The notes under the pieces were generated by a model. The model did not search any database. It saw nothing but the letters and a program-made list of their open reading frames with translations, and was not told the origin of the DNA. Positions 6,097-12,050 of a DNA stretch of 12,116 bases are shown piece after piece. The stretch is from an uncultured Bacillota bacterium (GTDB taxonomy: Bacteria > Bacillota_I > Bacilli_A > RF39 > UBA660), in the NCBI GenBank assembly GCA_905200435.1, contig CAJKKJ010000004.1, forward strand, positions 1-12,116. The letters are read 5' to 3'. The position numbers and the translations under genes were made by a program. Within the stretch, counting starts at the first letter, position 1, and each line of letters starts with the position of its first letter.

Positions 6097-6800
6097 GGAA
6101 TAAAATTCTGCTTATATTTAGTCAATTGTTATTTTTTATTATTATTTTAAATAAGAAAATTAGTTTTTCTTATTATCATTATATAGTTTATTTTGTTTTA
6201 TTATTATTTGTCCTTTTTACATATGGACTTTTAAAAAAGGATGAACAAAAGAAAAATGCTAGTATTTATATAATAATGTATCTAATTCTATTATTTGAAT
6301 TTACTTTTATTATTGATCGGAATCGTTTTAATATAATAACTTTCAAAGATTTAGTTTATTATGTTAATTTAATTCCTTTTAAAACAATAAATTCGATAGT
6401 TACATCAGATATTAATTTATTTCATAAAGTATACAATTTAATTGGAAATTTGATTGCATTTATGCCATTATCTTTTTTACTTATTGTTAAGGATAAAAAG
6501 TATACTAAGATTGGAAATCAGATTATGATTCTTTTGCCACTTGTACTTTTTATTGAGGTTATCCAACTTATAACTATGGTTGGTAGATTTGATGTAGATG
6601 ATATAATTTTGAATGTTGGTGGAGGAATAGTATTTGTATTTTTGTTAAATAAATTAAAACTTTCTGATAGAATGAGGAATTTATTTTATACAGATTTTAA
6701 TTTGAATTATAAGGTTAAAAAAACTTTGTATTTAGTTTCTTGTATTTTACTAGTACTTATTGATATTATTATGTTTTTAATATTTATAGAATCGTTATAA
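6093..6800 (+). CDS. VanZ-family membrane protein
   Basis: The product is 235 residues from ATG 6093, with about five hydrophobic helices (3-20, 28-46, 56-75, 115-132, 145-162, then 172-186 and 210-233). VanZ signatures are clear: VNLIPFKTI (91-99), NLIGNLIAFMPLSFLL (115-130), E155-x2-Q158 and GRFDVDDIILNVGGG (164-178). VanZ of the vancomycin cluster gives low-level teicoplanin resistance by an unknown mechanism. Most homologues, like this one, stand outside van clusters, so no resistance is implied. ATG 6093 is preferred because it forms an ATGA overlap with the Nudix stop and removes an unlikely charged 11-residue leader that begins at 6060. Coupling with a Nudix gene suggests processing of a diphosphate substrate at the membrane, which is speculative. 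Confidence 0.88.
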   Translation: MRNKILLIFSQLLFFIIILNKKISFSYYHYIVYFVLLLFVLFTYGLLKKDEQKKNASIYIIMYLILLFEFTFIIDRNRFNIITFKDLVYYVNLIPFKTINSIVTSDINLFHKVYNLIGNLIAFMPLSFLLIVKDKKYTKIGNQIMILLPLVLFIEVIQLITMVGRFDVDDIILNVGGGIVFVFLLNKLKLSDRMRNLFYTDFNLNYKVKKTLYLVSCILLVLIDIIMFLIFIESL

Positions 6801-6817
6801 GAAGATACTAAGTAAGT

Positions 6818-6842
6818 TTATTAACAAAAATGTTAGTAAAAT
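6818..6842 (+). repeat. Hairpin repeat, copy 1
   Basis: TTATTAACA pairs with TGTTAGTAA around an AAAA loop (one T-G wobble), followed by AAAT. It matches copy 2 at 21 of 25 positions. Two of the differences are the two members of one base pair and one turns a wobble into a Watson-Crick pair, so the fold is preserved. Confidence 0.7.
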
Positions 6843-6880
6843 ATGTAAATGACAAAATAAAGATGGTTTGCCATTGAAAA

Positions 6881-6905
6881 TTACTGACAAAAGTGTCAGT
6901 AAAAT
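6881..6905 (+). repeat. Hairpin repeat, copy 2
   Basis: TTACTGACA pairs perfectly with TGTCAGTAA around an AAAG loop, followed by AAAT, which gives a nine-base-pair stem. No T-run follows on the + strand, so it is not a + strand terminator. On the - strand four T residues follow, but no - strand gene ends here. Confidence 0.75.
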
Positions 6906-7056
6906 TCAGTGAGGAGAATGTTATAGGAAATCGGTAAATATAAATGTTGATTAATGTTACATTGTCAAAGAAGTGTTTATAGAATGAATGAAATAGTAAC
7001 CAAATCATTAGTTGATTATAAAAATTAAGAGTGTTACTTAAAAAAATATTTTAAGA

Positions 7057-7084
7057 TTGATGATAAGTTATATTTTGCTAAAAT
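7057..7084 (+). promoter_or_regulatory. Candidate SigA promoter for the dacB-spmA-spmB operon
   Basis: TTGATG (7057-7062), a 16-base spacer and TAAAAT (7079-7084) preceded by TGC, giving an extended -10. Transcription from about 7091 would produce a leader of roughly 90 bases that contains the hairpin at 7139-7160. I see no SigE-type (CATACA) or SigG-type element, although dacB in Bacillus subtilis is sporulation-controlled. Confidence 0.5.
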
Positions 7085-7112
7085 ACCTATTAATTGTAAA
7101 ATAAGTATTTTA
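7079..7112 (+). promoter_or_regulatory. Inverted repeat overlapping the dacB -10 box (possible operator or RNA stem)
   Basis: TAAAATAC (7079-7086) and GTATTTTA (7105-7112) are perfect inverted repeats separated by 18 bases. The left arm contains the predicted -10 TAAAAT, as a repressor operator often would. In RNA from an upstream start it could instead form a stem. In DNA this AT-rich, chance occurrence cannot be excluded. Confidence 0.35.
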
Positions 7113-7138
7113 TTATGATAATGACTATTTCCTTAATT

Positions 7139-7160
7139 AGGACTATTTTGTCCTTTTTTT
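7139..7160 (+). terminator. Terminator-like hairpin in the dacB leader
   Basis: AGGAC (7139-7143) pairs with GTCCT (7150-7154) around TATTTT and is followed by TTTTTT (7155-7160). It lies between the predicted dacB promoter and the dacB start, so it either ends an upstream small RNA or attenuates the operon. A short CCT (7131-7133) could pair with the AGG of the left arm and compete with it. Confidence 0.65.
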
Positions 7161-7184
7161 CATATATTGAAATAGGTGATAAGT

Positions 7185-8243
7185 TTGAAGAAAATAATTA
7201 TTTTATTATTATTTATAATCCCAGTTAATATTAAAGCTTATGATACAAGTGCAACAAGTGCGATTTTAATGGAACAAAAAACAAATAGAATTATATATGC
7301 TAAAAATATTCATAATAAAAGAAGTATTGCATCTATTTCTAAGATTATGACAGCTATACTTGCAATTGAATCAGATAAATTATATGATACAGTTAAAGTA
7401 ACAGATGTTGTAAATAAAGCATATGGTTCTGGTATATATATAAAACCTGGCGAAGAATTAAAAATAATTGATTTAGTTTATGGATTAATGCTTAGAAGTG
7501 GTAATGATGCTGCTTTACAAATTGCAAATACTGTATGTGAAAATGAAGATGATTTTGTTAAATTAATGAATGGTAAAGCTAAAGAAGTTGGTATGAAAGA
7601 TACTACTTTTAATAATCCTTCGGGTTTAGAAGAAAAAGGAGGTAATATCTCAACAGCTTATGATATGGCACTTCTTATGAGTTACGCTATGAAGAATGAA
7701 ACATTTAGAATGATAACTGGGACAAGAAAATATCAGCTTAATAATTATTTTTGGGTAAATAAAAATAAATTGCTTACTCTTTATAAATATACAACAGGTG
7801 GTAAAACTGGTTTTACTGATATTGCTAAAAGAACTTTGGTAACTACAGCAAGTAAAGATAATTTAGATTTAGTTGTTGTAACACTTAATGATGGAAATGA
7901 TTTTTTGGATCATCAGAATTTATATAAAGAAGCATATGAAAATTATAAGAGTTATGAAATTGTTAAAGATGGTTTATTTGAAGTTTATGGCGAAGACTTT
8001 TATAAAGAATCTTTTTATGTTAAAGAAGGATTTAGTTATCCTTTATCAAATACAGAAAAAAATGATATTATTTTAAAAATTGATCTAATAAAAAAAGAAA
8101 ATTACGAGAATGATGAAAAGATAGGTAGCGTGGTCATAAAATTGCAAAATAAGGAACTAAAAAATATTGATTTGTTCATTAAGAAAAAAGAAAAAAAGTC
8201 ATTTTTTCAAAAAATCAAGGAATGGTTTAAAAATTTATGGTAA
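7185..8243 (+). CDS. dacB: D-alanyl-D-alanine carboxypeptidase, DacB/PBP5* type
   Basis: This serine-type DD-carboxypeptidase of the S11 family (352 residues) removes the terminal D-Ala from peptidoglycan stem peptides and so limits cross-linking. Seen: a signal peptide (KK, then a hydrophobic run to about residue 18, cleavage near KA-Y), the active-site tetrad S50-I-S-K53, S105-G-N, K207-T-G, the family strand NPSGLEE, and a C-terminal amphipathic helix (FFQKIKEWFKNLW) that would hold the enzyme to the membrane. TTG 7185 is chosen because AGGTGA (7174-7179) is an SD at five bases; a GTG at 7176 lies inside that SD. The gene order dacB-spmA-spmB matches the Bacillus subtilis spore-cortex operon, which supports the DacB rather than the vegetative DacA assignment. 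The spmA ATG overlaps its stop. Confidence 0.9.
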   Translation: MKKIIILLLFIIPVNIKAYDTSATSAILMEQKTNRIIYAKNIHNKRSIASISKIMTAILAIESDKLYDTVKVTDVVNKAYGSGIYIKPGEELKIIDLVYGLMLRSGNDAALQIANTVCENEDDFVKLMNGKAKEVGMKDTTFNNPSGLEEKGGNISTAYDMALLMSYAMKNETFRMITGTRKYQLNNYFWVNKNKLLTLYKYTTGGKTGFTDIAKRTLVTTASKDNLDLVVVTLNDGNDFLDHQNLYKEAYENYKSYEIVKDGLFEVYGEDFYKESFYVKEGFSYPLSNTEKNDIILKIDLIKKENYENDEKIGSVVIKLQNKELKNIDLFIKKKEKKSFFQKIKEWFKNLW

Positions 8244-8809
8244 GTTTTATTTGGTTTATATTAATAGTTGTTGGAATTATTTTTTCTTTATTTAATGGAA
8301 CAAACATAACAAATGTCATTTTATCTACTCCAAAAGAAGCAATTGATTTATGTTTACAGATATTTCCAAATATTGCTTTATGGTTTGGAATAATGAAAAT
8401 CTTGGAAAATTCTGGTTTAATTGATAAATTATCTAAAATTACATCGAAATTAATTAAGCCATTATTTAAAGATATACCAGAAAATGATAAATCTCTTGGT
8501 TATATATCAAGTAATATCATTGTTAATATGTTTGGAGTAGGTAATGCTGCTACTCCTATTGGTTTAAAAGCAATGAAGTCTTTACAAGAACAAAATAAAA
8601 GTGATAGAGCTTCTAAAGCAATGATAACTTTTTTAGTAATTAATACATCGGGATTAACTTTACTTCCTACTAGTGTACTTGGCCTTAGAGCTTTTTATAA
8701 TTCTAGTGATCCTGGTAAAATAATTGTACCTGCTATAATTGTTACTTTCTTATCTACAATTGTTAGTTTAATTATTGATTATATATTTAGGAGAATTTAT
8801 CATGACTAG
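8237..8809 (+). CDS. spmA: Spore maturation protein A homologue
   Basis: The 190-residue membrane protein belongs to the nucleoside-recognition (Gate) domain family. Seen: an N-terminal hydrophobic segment, FWFGIMKILENSGLIDKL-like loop (50-67), the conserved GVGNAATPIGLKAMKSLQ (about 97-114), the INTSGLTLLPTSVLGLRA block (about 132-149) and a final hydrophobic helix. In Bacillus subtilis SpmA and SpmB are needed for full dehydration of the spore core, probably acting at the forespore membrane; the mechanism is unknown. The ATG overlaps the dacB stop by seven bases and the stop overlaps spmB, so the three genes are tightly coupled. Length is close to the usual one. Confidence 0.93.
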   Translation: MVSFIWFILIVVGIIFSLFNGTNITNVILSTPKEAIDLCLQIFPNIALWFGIMKILENSGLIDKLSKITSKLIKPLFKDIPENDKSLGYISSNIIVNMFGVGNAATPIGLKAMKSLQEQNKSDRASKAMITFLVINTSGLTLLPTSVLGLRAFYNSSDPGKIIVPAIIVTFLSTIVSLIIDYIFRRIYHD

Positions 8810-9275
8810 ATTAATACTTCCTTTAATTGTTTTGTTTGTTTTGATTTATTCTTATAATAAGACTAATATTTATGAATCATTTATAGAGGGTGTAAAGGAA
8901 TCTTTTAGTTTAATGAAAGATATTTTCCCAACTATTTTAGCAATGATTTTTGCTATTAATATTTTTACTAATAGCAATATTTTATCCATGTTTTCTAAAA
9001 GTGCTAATATAATTACCATGATTATATTAAGACCTTTATCAGGTAATGCTGCTTTTGGTACTTTAAACAATATTTATAAAACATTTGGGGTTGATCATTT
9101 TCTTTCTTTTTTTGCATCTTTAATACAAGCTACTAGTGATACAACTTTTTATGTTTTAACTCTTTACTTTGGAATTGTTAAAATAAAAAAAATCCGCTAC
9201 GCACCAATTGTGTGTTTACTTGCAGATTCTGTATCAATTATAATTGCTTATTTTGTTGCAAAAATATTTTTTTAG
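8802..9275 (+). CDS. spmB: Spore maturation protein B homologue
   Basis: The 157-residue membrane protein is the partner of SpmA in the same Gate-domain family. Seen: RPLSGNAAFGTLNNI (about 76-90), LIQATSDTTFYVLTLYFG (about 107-124) and KKIRYAPIVCLLADSVSIIIAY near the C-terminus, all matching SpmB. ATG 8802 is used because AGGAG (8789-8793) lies eight bases upstream and the protein then begins with a normal hydrophobic helix (MTRLILPLIVLFVLIY); an upstream in-frame start at 8775 would only add a stretch overlapping spmA. It is somewhat shorter than the roughly 175 residues typical of the family. It overlaps spmA by eight bases and its stop overlaps the stop of the convergent ferredoxin gene, with no obvious terminator between them. 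Confidence 0.92.
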   Translation: MTRLILPLIVLFVLIYSYNKTNIYESFIEGVKESFSLMKDIFPTILAMIFAINIFTNSNILSMFSKSANIITMIILRPLSGNAAFGTLNNIYKTFGVDHFLSFFASLIQATSDTTFYVLTLYFGIVKIKKIRYAPIVCLLADSVSIIIAYFVAKIFF

Positions 9276-9466
9276 TCTTCATTAACTATGCTAATTGCAT
9301 CTACTGGGCAACCCTCTAGAGCATCCATAGCTTCTTCTTTTAATTCTTCTGGGATTTCATCTACAATTACTTCAGCATAATTGTCATCAAATCCAAATAC
9401 TTTATCACATGTACCAACACAAGCACCACATCCAATGCATGCATTTTTGTCAACTGTCATTTTCAT
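9272..9466 (-). CDS. Single-cluster [4Fe-4S] ferredoxin
   Basis: This 64-residue acidic ferredoxin is a low-potential electron carrier. Seen: C10-I-G-C13-G-A-C16 plus the distal C53-P, the four ligands of one [4Fe-4S] cluster, with an extra C20 as in many monocluster ferredoxins. The spacing between the two motifs is filled by the helix EELKEEAMDALEG instead of a second CxxCxxC. GGAGGT (9473-9478 on the - strand) is an excellent SD six bases before the ATG; a second Met at codon 3 is a less likely start. It is the only convincing - strand gene in the window. It converges on spmB with a four-base overlap of the ends and diverges from the gene at 9570. The redox partner is not visible here. Confidence 0.95.
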   Translation of the reverse strand: MKMTVDKNACIGCGACVGTCDKVFGFDDNYAEVIVDEIPEELKEEAMDALEGCPVDAISIVNED

Positions 9467-9485
9467 TTTTTTACCTCCAAATCAA

Positions 9486-9514
9486 ATTATAAACAAAAAC
9501 GTTCTAAAAAGCAA
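9486..9514 (-). promoter_or_regulatory. Promoter for the ferredoxin gene
   Basis: Reading the - strand, TTGCTT (9514-9509), a 17-base spacer and a perfect TATAAT (9491-9486) lie just upstream of the SD at 9478. The -35 matches consensus at only three positions, but the spacing and -10 are ideal. Confidence 0.6.
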
Positions 9515-9551
9515 GTATAGTATTTTAAAAATTTTAAAAATGTGATATGAT

Positions 9552-9557
9552 TATAAT
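9552..9557 (+). promoter_or_regulatory. -10 element for the membrane-anchored protein gene
   Basis: A perfect TATAAT with TG three to four bases before it (TGAT then TATAAT), 12 bases from the ATG at 9570. No clear -35 is present in the A/T run upstream. The intergenic space of about 100 bases thus holds two divergent promoters. Confidence 0.45.
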
Positions 9558-9569
9558 AGGGTGAGGAAT

Positions 9570-10220
9570 ATGGCCAATAGAATGGATAGATATGGTGAAG
9601 AAGATGGTTTATCTAGATCTTTAAAAAACCGTAGTTTATATGATACATTGTATGATAGTAAAGAATATTCAATTAAAACTAATGAGAAAACTATTTCTAG
9701 GACTAATGAACTTAATTTGGATGCTATTAAGAGTATGATAGCTGAAGAAAAAAAATATGAAAAAAAAGTTCAGATTATTCCTAAAGAAATTGTAGATGAT
9801 CATGAGGATGAAAAGGCTTATGATATAAATGAGGTTTTAGTTCAAGCGAGAACTAATTATAAAGAAGATAATTTGAAGAGAAGTCTGAAAGAAAATCCTT
9901 TCGAGATTAGAGAAAGAATAGAAAAGTTAAAAGAAGAAGAGGAGAAGCCTGAGGTACTTGATGATATGTTTGGTGATTTGATGGCGACTAAGACTTTAAA
10001 GGAAGGCTCAATTAAGGAAATAATTGAAAAGGAAAAAGAAGAGACTGTAGAACCTGAAAAAACTTCGCTTAATCTTGGGCTTGTTGATAAGGATTTTGAA
10101 GAATTAAAGGATATGCATGAGAGTATAAAAAAGAATAATGTTTTATTAAAAATATTTTTAGGTATCTTAATATTAGCAGCACTTTTAATAACTGCTTATG
10201 CAATATATAAAATAATATGA
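9570..10220 (+). CDS. Uncharacterised acidic protein with a single C-terminal membrane anchor
   Basis: I do not recognise this 216-residue protein. Residues 1 to about 185 are highly charged (Lys/Glu/Asp-rich), largely helical with low-complexity stretches such as KLKEEEEKPE and KEIIEKEKEE. One hydrophobic helix (about 192-212, LLKIFLGILILAALLITAYAI) follows, leaving only four or five residues after it. This is a tail-anchored layout with the acidic part in the cytosol. There is no signal peptide, Cys motif or enzymatic motif. The ATG at 9570 is preferred over GTG 9561, because AGGGTGAGG lies where an SD for 9570 should be, and GTG 9561 lies within it. Its TGA stop is the first bases of the terminator stem. 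Such proteins are often adaptors for envelope or division complexes; that is a guess. Confidence 0.78.
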   Translation: MANRMDRYGEEDGLSRSLKNRSLYDTLYDSKEYSIKTNEKTISRTNELNLDAIKSMIAEEKKYEKKVQIIPKEIVDDHEDEKAYDINEVLVQARTNYKEDNLKRSLKENPFEIRERIEKLKEEEEKPEVLDDMFGDLMATKTLKEGSIKEIIEKEKEETVEPEKTSLNLGLVDKDFEELKDMHESIKKNNVLLKIFLGILILAALLITAYAIYKII

Positions 10221-10240
10221 TGAGTTTCTCATCTTTTTTT
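10219..10240 (+). terminator. Terminator overlapping a stop codon
   Basis: GATGAG (10219-10224) pairs with CTCATC (10228-10233) around TTT, followed by seven T residues (10234-10240). The TGA stop (10218-10220) shares two bases with the left arm, and the last T is also the first base of the next gene's extended -10. Confidence 0.82.
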
Positions 10241-10248
10241 GATATAAT
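10240..10248 (+). promoter_or_regulatory. Extended -10 promoter for rlmD
   Basis: TGA followed by a perfect TATAAT (10243-10248). The -35 region falls inside the terminator hairpin and shows no consensus. The SD GAGGG begins at 10255, six bases after the -10, and the ATG is at 10267. Confidence 0.6.
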
Positions 10249-10266
10249 ATTTTTGAGGGATGTATT

Positions 10267-11448
10267 ATGAGATTAAAAATTGATAGTTTTGATCATCAGG
10301 GTAGAGGTATTGGTCATTTTAATGATAAAGTTTATTTTGTTTTTGATGCTTTACCTGGTGAAGAAGTAGAAATTGAAATTGAAAAAGAAAAAAAGAACAT
10401 TGCAACTGGTAGAGTAGTTAAGTATTATAAAACAAATGATGATTTAAGAGTTAAAGCAAAATGTCCTTTTTATGGAATATGTGGTGGTTGTGATATTATG
10501 CATATTAAGGATCAAAATGGATATAAGTTTGATAAATTAAATAATATTATTAACAGATATGTTGATAAAGATATAAAGGTTTTGGATGTTGTTAATTTAA
10601 ATGAGTATAATTATAGAAATAAAATTACTTTACAGGTTTGTAATAATAAAATTGGTTTATATAAGAAAAATAGTAATGATATTGTTTGTATTGATAAATG
10701 TTTTCTAGTTGATGATAGAATTAATAAAATTATTGCTTTAATTAAAGAAAATCAAAATTTAAATGGTATTAAACAGATTGTTATTAAATATATGGATGAA
10801 TCTATGGTTACTTTTATCGGTAATGATAATGTTAATTTTGATTATTTAAAGGGTGTTGTTGATTCTATATATGTTAATAAAAAGAATGTTTATGGGAAGA
10901 GTAAAATAACTGTTCATATGGGCAATTTTAAATTTTTGGTTTCTAGTGAATCTTTTTTTCAGGTTAATACTTTAGTCGCGACTGCTATGTATAATTATAT
11001 TGATTCACTTATTGATAAAACTAATGTTATTTTCGATTTATATTGTGGAACAGGTACTATTGGTATTTTTGTTAGTAATAAAGCTAATAGAGTAATTGGT
11101 CTTGAGATTAATGGTGAAGCTGTTAGGGATGCTAATGAGAATAAGAAAATTAATGGTATTAATAATATAGATTTTTATGAGGGTGATGCTTCTAGTATTG
11201 TTAAAAAAACTGATTTAAAACCAGATGTTATTATTGTTGATCCTCCTAGAAGTGGTCTTGATGATAAGATGATTATGGATATCAATAAATTACTTCCTAA
11301 AAAAATTATTTATGTTTCTTGCGATCCGATGACTTTGGCTCGTGATTTAAAGAAACTAGATAATTATAATATTATAAGTGTTAAGGGATTTAATATGTTT
11401 CCTAATACTTATCATGTTGAGAGTGTGAGTTTACTTGAAAGAAAATAG
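10267..11448 (+). CDS. rlmD: 23S rRNA (uracil-C5)-methyltransferase, RlmD/RumA type
   Basis: The 393-residue protein uses S-adenosylmethionine to methylate C5 of uracil in RNA (TrmA/RlmC/RlmD family). Domains: an N-terminal TRAM RNA-binding domain (about 1-55); an iron-sulfur site C66-x5-C72-x2-C75 with C145 as the likely fourth ligand; a central RNA-contact domain; and a Rossmann methyltransferase domain with FFQVN (230-234), DLYCGTGTIG (257-266), E280, DPPRSG (325-330), the nucleophile C352 in YVSCDP and a general base E385 in HVESV. In Bacillota a single enzyme (RlmCD) often modifies both U747 and U1939, so the exact site is uncertain. It has its own promoter and SD (GAGGG, seven bases from the ATG). 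No clear terminator follows it. Confidence 0.92.
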   Translation: MRLKIDSFDHQGRGIGHFNDKVYFVFDALPGEEVEIEIEKEKKNIATGRVVKYYKTNDDLRVKAKCPFYGICGGCDIMHIKDQNGYKFDKLNNIINRYVDKDIKVLDVVNLNEYNYRNKITLQVCNNKIGLYKKNSNDIVCIDKCFLVDDRINKIIALIKENQNLNGIKQIVIKYMDESMVTFIGNDNVNFDYLKGVVDSIYVNKKNVYGKSKITVHMGNFKFLVSSESFFQVNTLVATAMYNYIDSLIDKTNVIFDLYCGTGTIGIFVSNKANRVIGLEINGEAVRDANENKKINGINNIDFYEGDASSIVKKTDLKPDVIIVDPPRSGLDDKMIMDINKLLPKKIIYVSCDPMTLARDLKKLDNYNIISVKGFNMFPNTYHVESVSLLERK

Positions 11449-11575
11449 TCGAGTTAAAAATTCTTTTTAGAGATTATGTCTAGCTTATATGAATGTATAT
11501 TTTATTTAAGAATTAATTTAAAAAAAACTAACCATTTTTAAAAATTAATGACTATATTATTGAAAGGTGATTGTT

Positions 11576-12050
11576 GTGGACAAGATTTATGATGAATATT
11601 ATTATAAAATTTATAACTGGGCAATAAAAAAGACAAATCATAAAGAGGATGCAGAAGATTTGACTAATAGTGTTTTTTTTGGCAATATTTGAATATTTTA
11701 GTAAAGATATCAAAGTAGAAAAGATAGAAAATTTAATATGGAAGATTGCTTATAATTTATGGTGCACCAAAGCAAAAAACTATATTAAAACAAAGAATGA
11801 TATAATTTATGATGAAAATAATGAAATAGGATATGAAGCCCCAATGTTAGATAAAGTTATATATAAAGAAATTATAAATGGTTTAGATGATATAGGTTTG
11901 ACTGATAAAGAAAAGACTATATTTAAAATGTACTATCTTAATGACCTTTCAATAAAAGAAATTAGTGAAAAAATAAATTCTAAAGAAGCTAATATAAAAT
12001 ATTTTTTATATAGTGCAAGGAATAAAATAAAGGAGAGATATGGTGAATAA
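11576..12050 (+). pseudogene. ECF-like sigma-70 factor with a +1-type frameshift at a T8 run
   Basis: From GTG 11576 (SD AAGGTGA, 11564-11570) the frame reads DKIYDEYYYKIYNWAIKK...DAEDLTNSVF, the start of sigma region 2, then closes at TGA 11690-11692. Removing one T from the eight at 11673-11680 restores a 157-residue protein: region 2 continues as LAIFEYFSK and ENLIWKIAYNLWCTKAK, and region 4 is LTDKEKTIFKMYYLNDLSIKEISEKINSKEANIKYFLYSARNKIKERYG, a helix-turn-helix that contacts -35 DNA. Both halves match the family closely, so one indel in a homopolymer is the simplest explanation: a sequencing error, a phase-variable or slippage site, or a fresh mutation. The next gene overlaps its end, as ECF partner genes such as anti-sigma factors often do. 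A TATATT at 11553-11558 may serve as -10. Confidence 0.82.

Larger units (their letters stand above)
6801..7184 (+). other. Non-coding intergenic region with several inverted repeats
   Basis: About 380 bases lie between vanZ and dacB without a credible gene. From left to right it holds two related hairpins (6818-6842 and 6881-6905), a possible folded segment (6956-7038) in which AGTAAC (6995-7000) can pair either with GTTAC (6956-6960) or GTTACT (7033-7038), and a small hairpin AATCA/TGATT at 7003-7017. It then holds a promoter within an inverted repeat (7057-7112), a direct repeat GACTATTT (7123-7130 and 7141-7148) and a terminator-like hairpin (7139-7160). A 66-codon frame on the - strand has no SD or recognisable sequence. 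The region may encode a small RNA or a leader; it matches no riboswitch that I know. Confidence 0.6.

Noticed and set aside
6808..7008. 66-codon frame on the - strand in the vanZ-dacB gap
   Set aside because: No SD and no recognisable domain; it runs through the two hairpins, and its translation (Phe/Ile/Asn/Thr-rich) looks random for this base composition.
7020..7160. SigE- or SigG-dependent sporulation promoter before dacB
   Set aside because: I looked for CATACA- and CATnnTA-like -10 boxes with suitable -35 elements and saw none that convinced me.
7888..8076. 62-codon + strand frame inside dacB
   Set aside because: Out-of-frame shadow of dacB without an SD; Lys/Met/Ile-rich translation.
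8870..9070. 66-codon frame on the - strand
   Set aside because: Antisense to spmB with no SD; the spmB reading frame is firmly supported by family motifs.
11670..11691. ATG just inside the sigma-factor gene as a true start
   Set aside because: It arises only from the shifted frame at the T8 run, has no SD, and would remove the first part of sigma region 2, which is encoded intact just upstream in the other frame.
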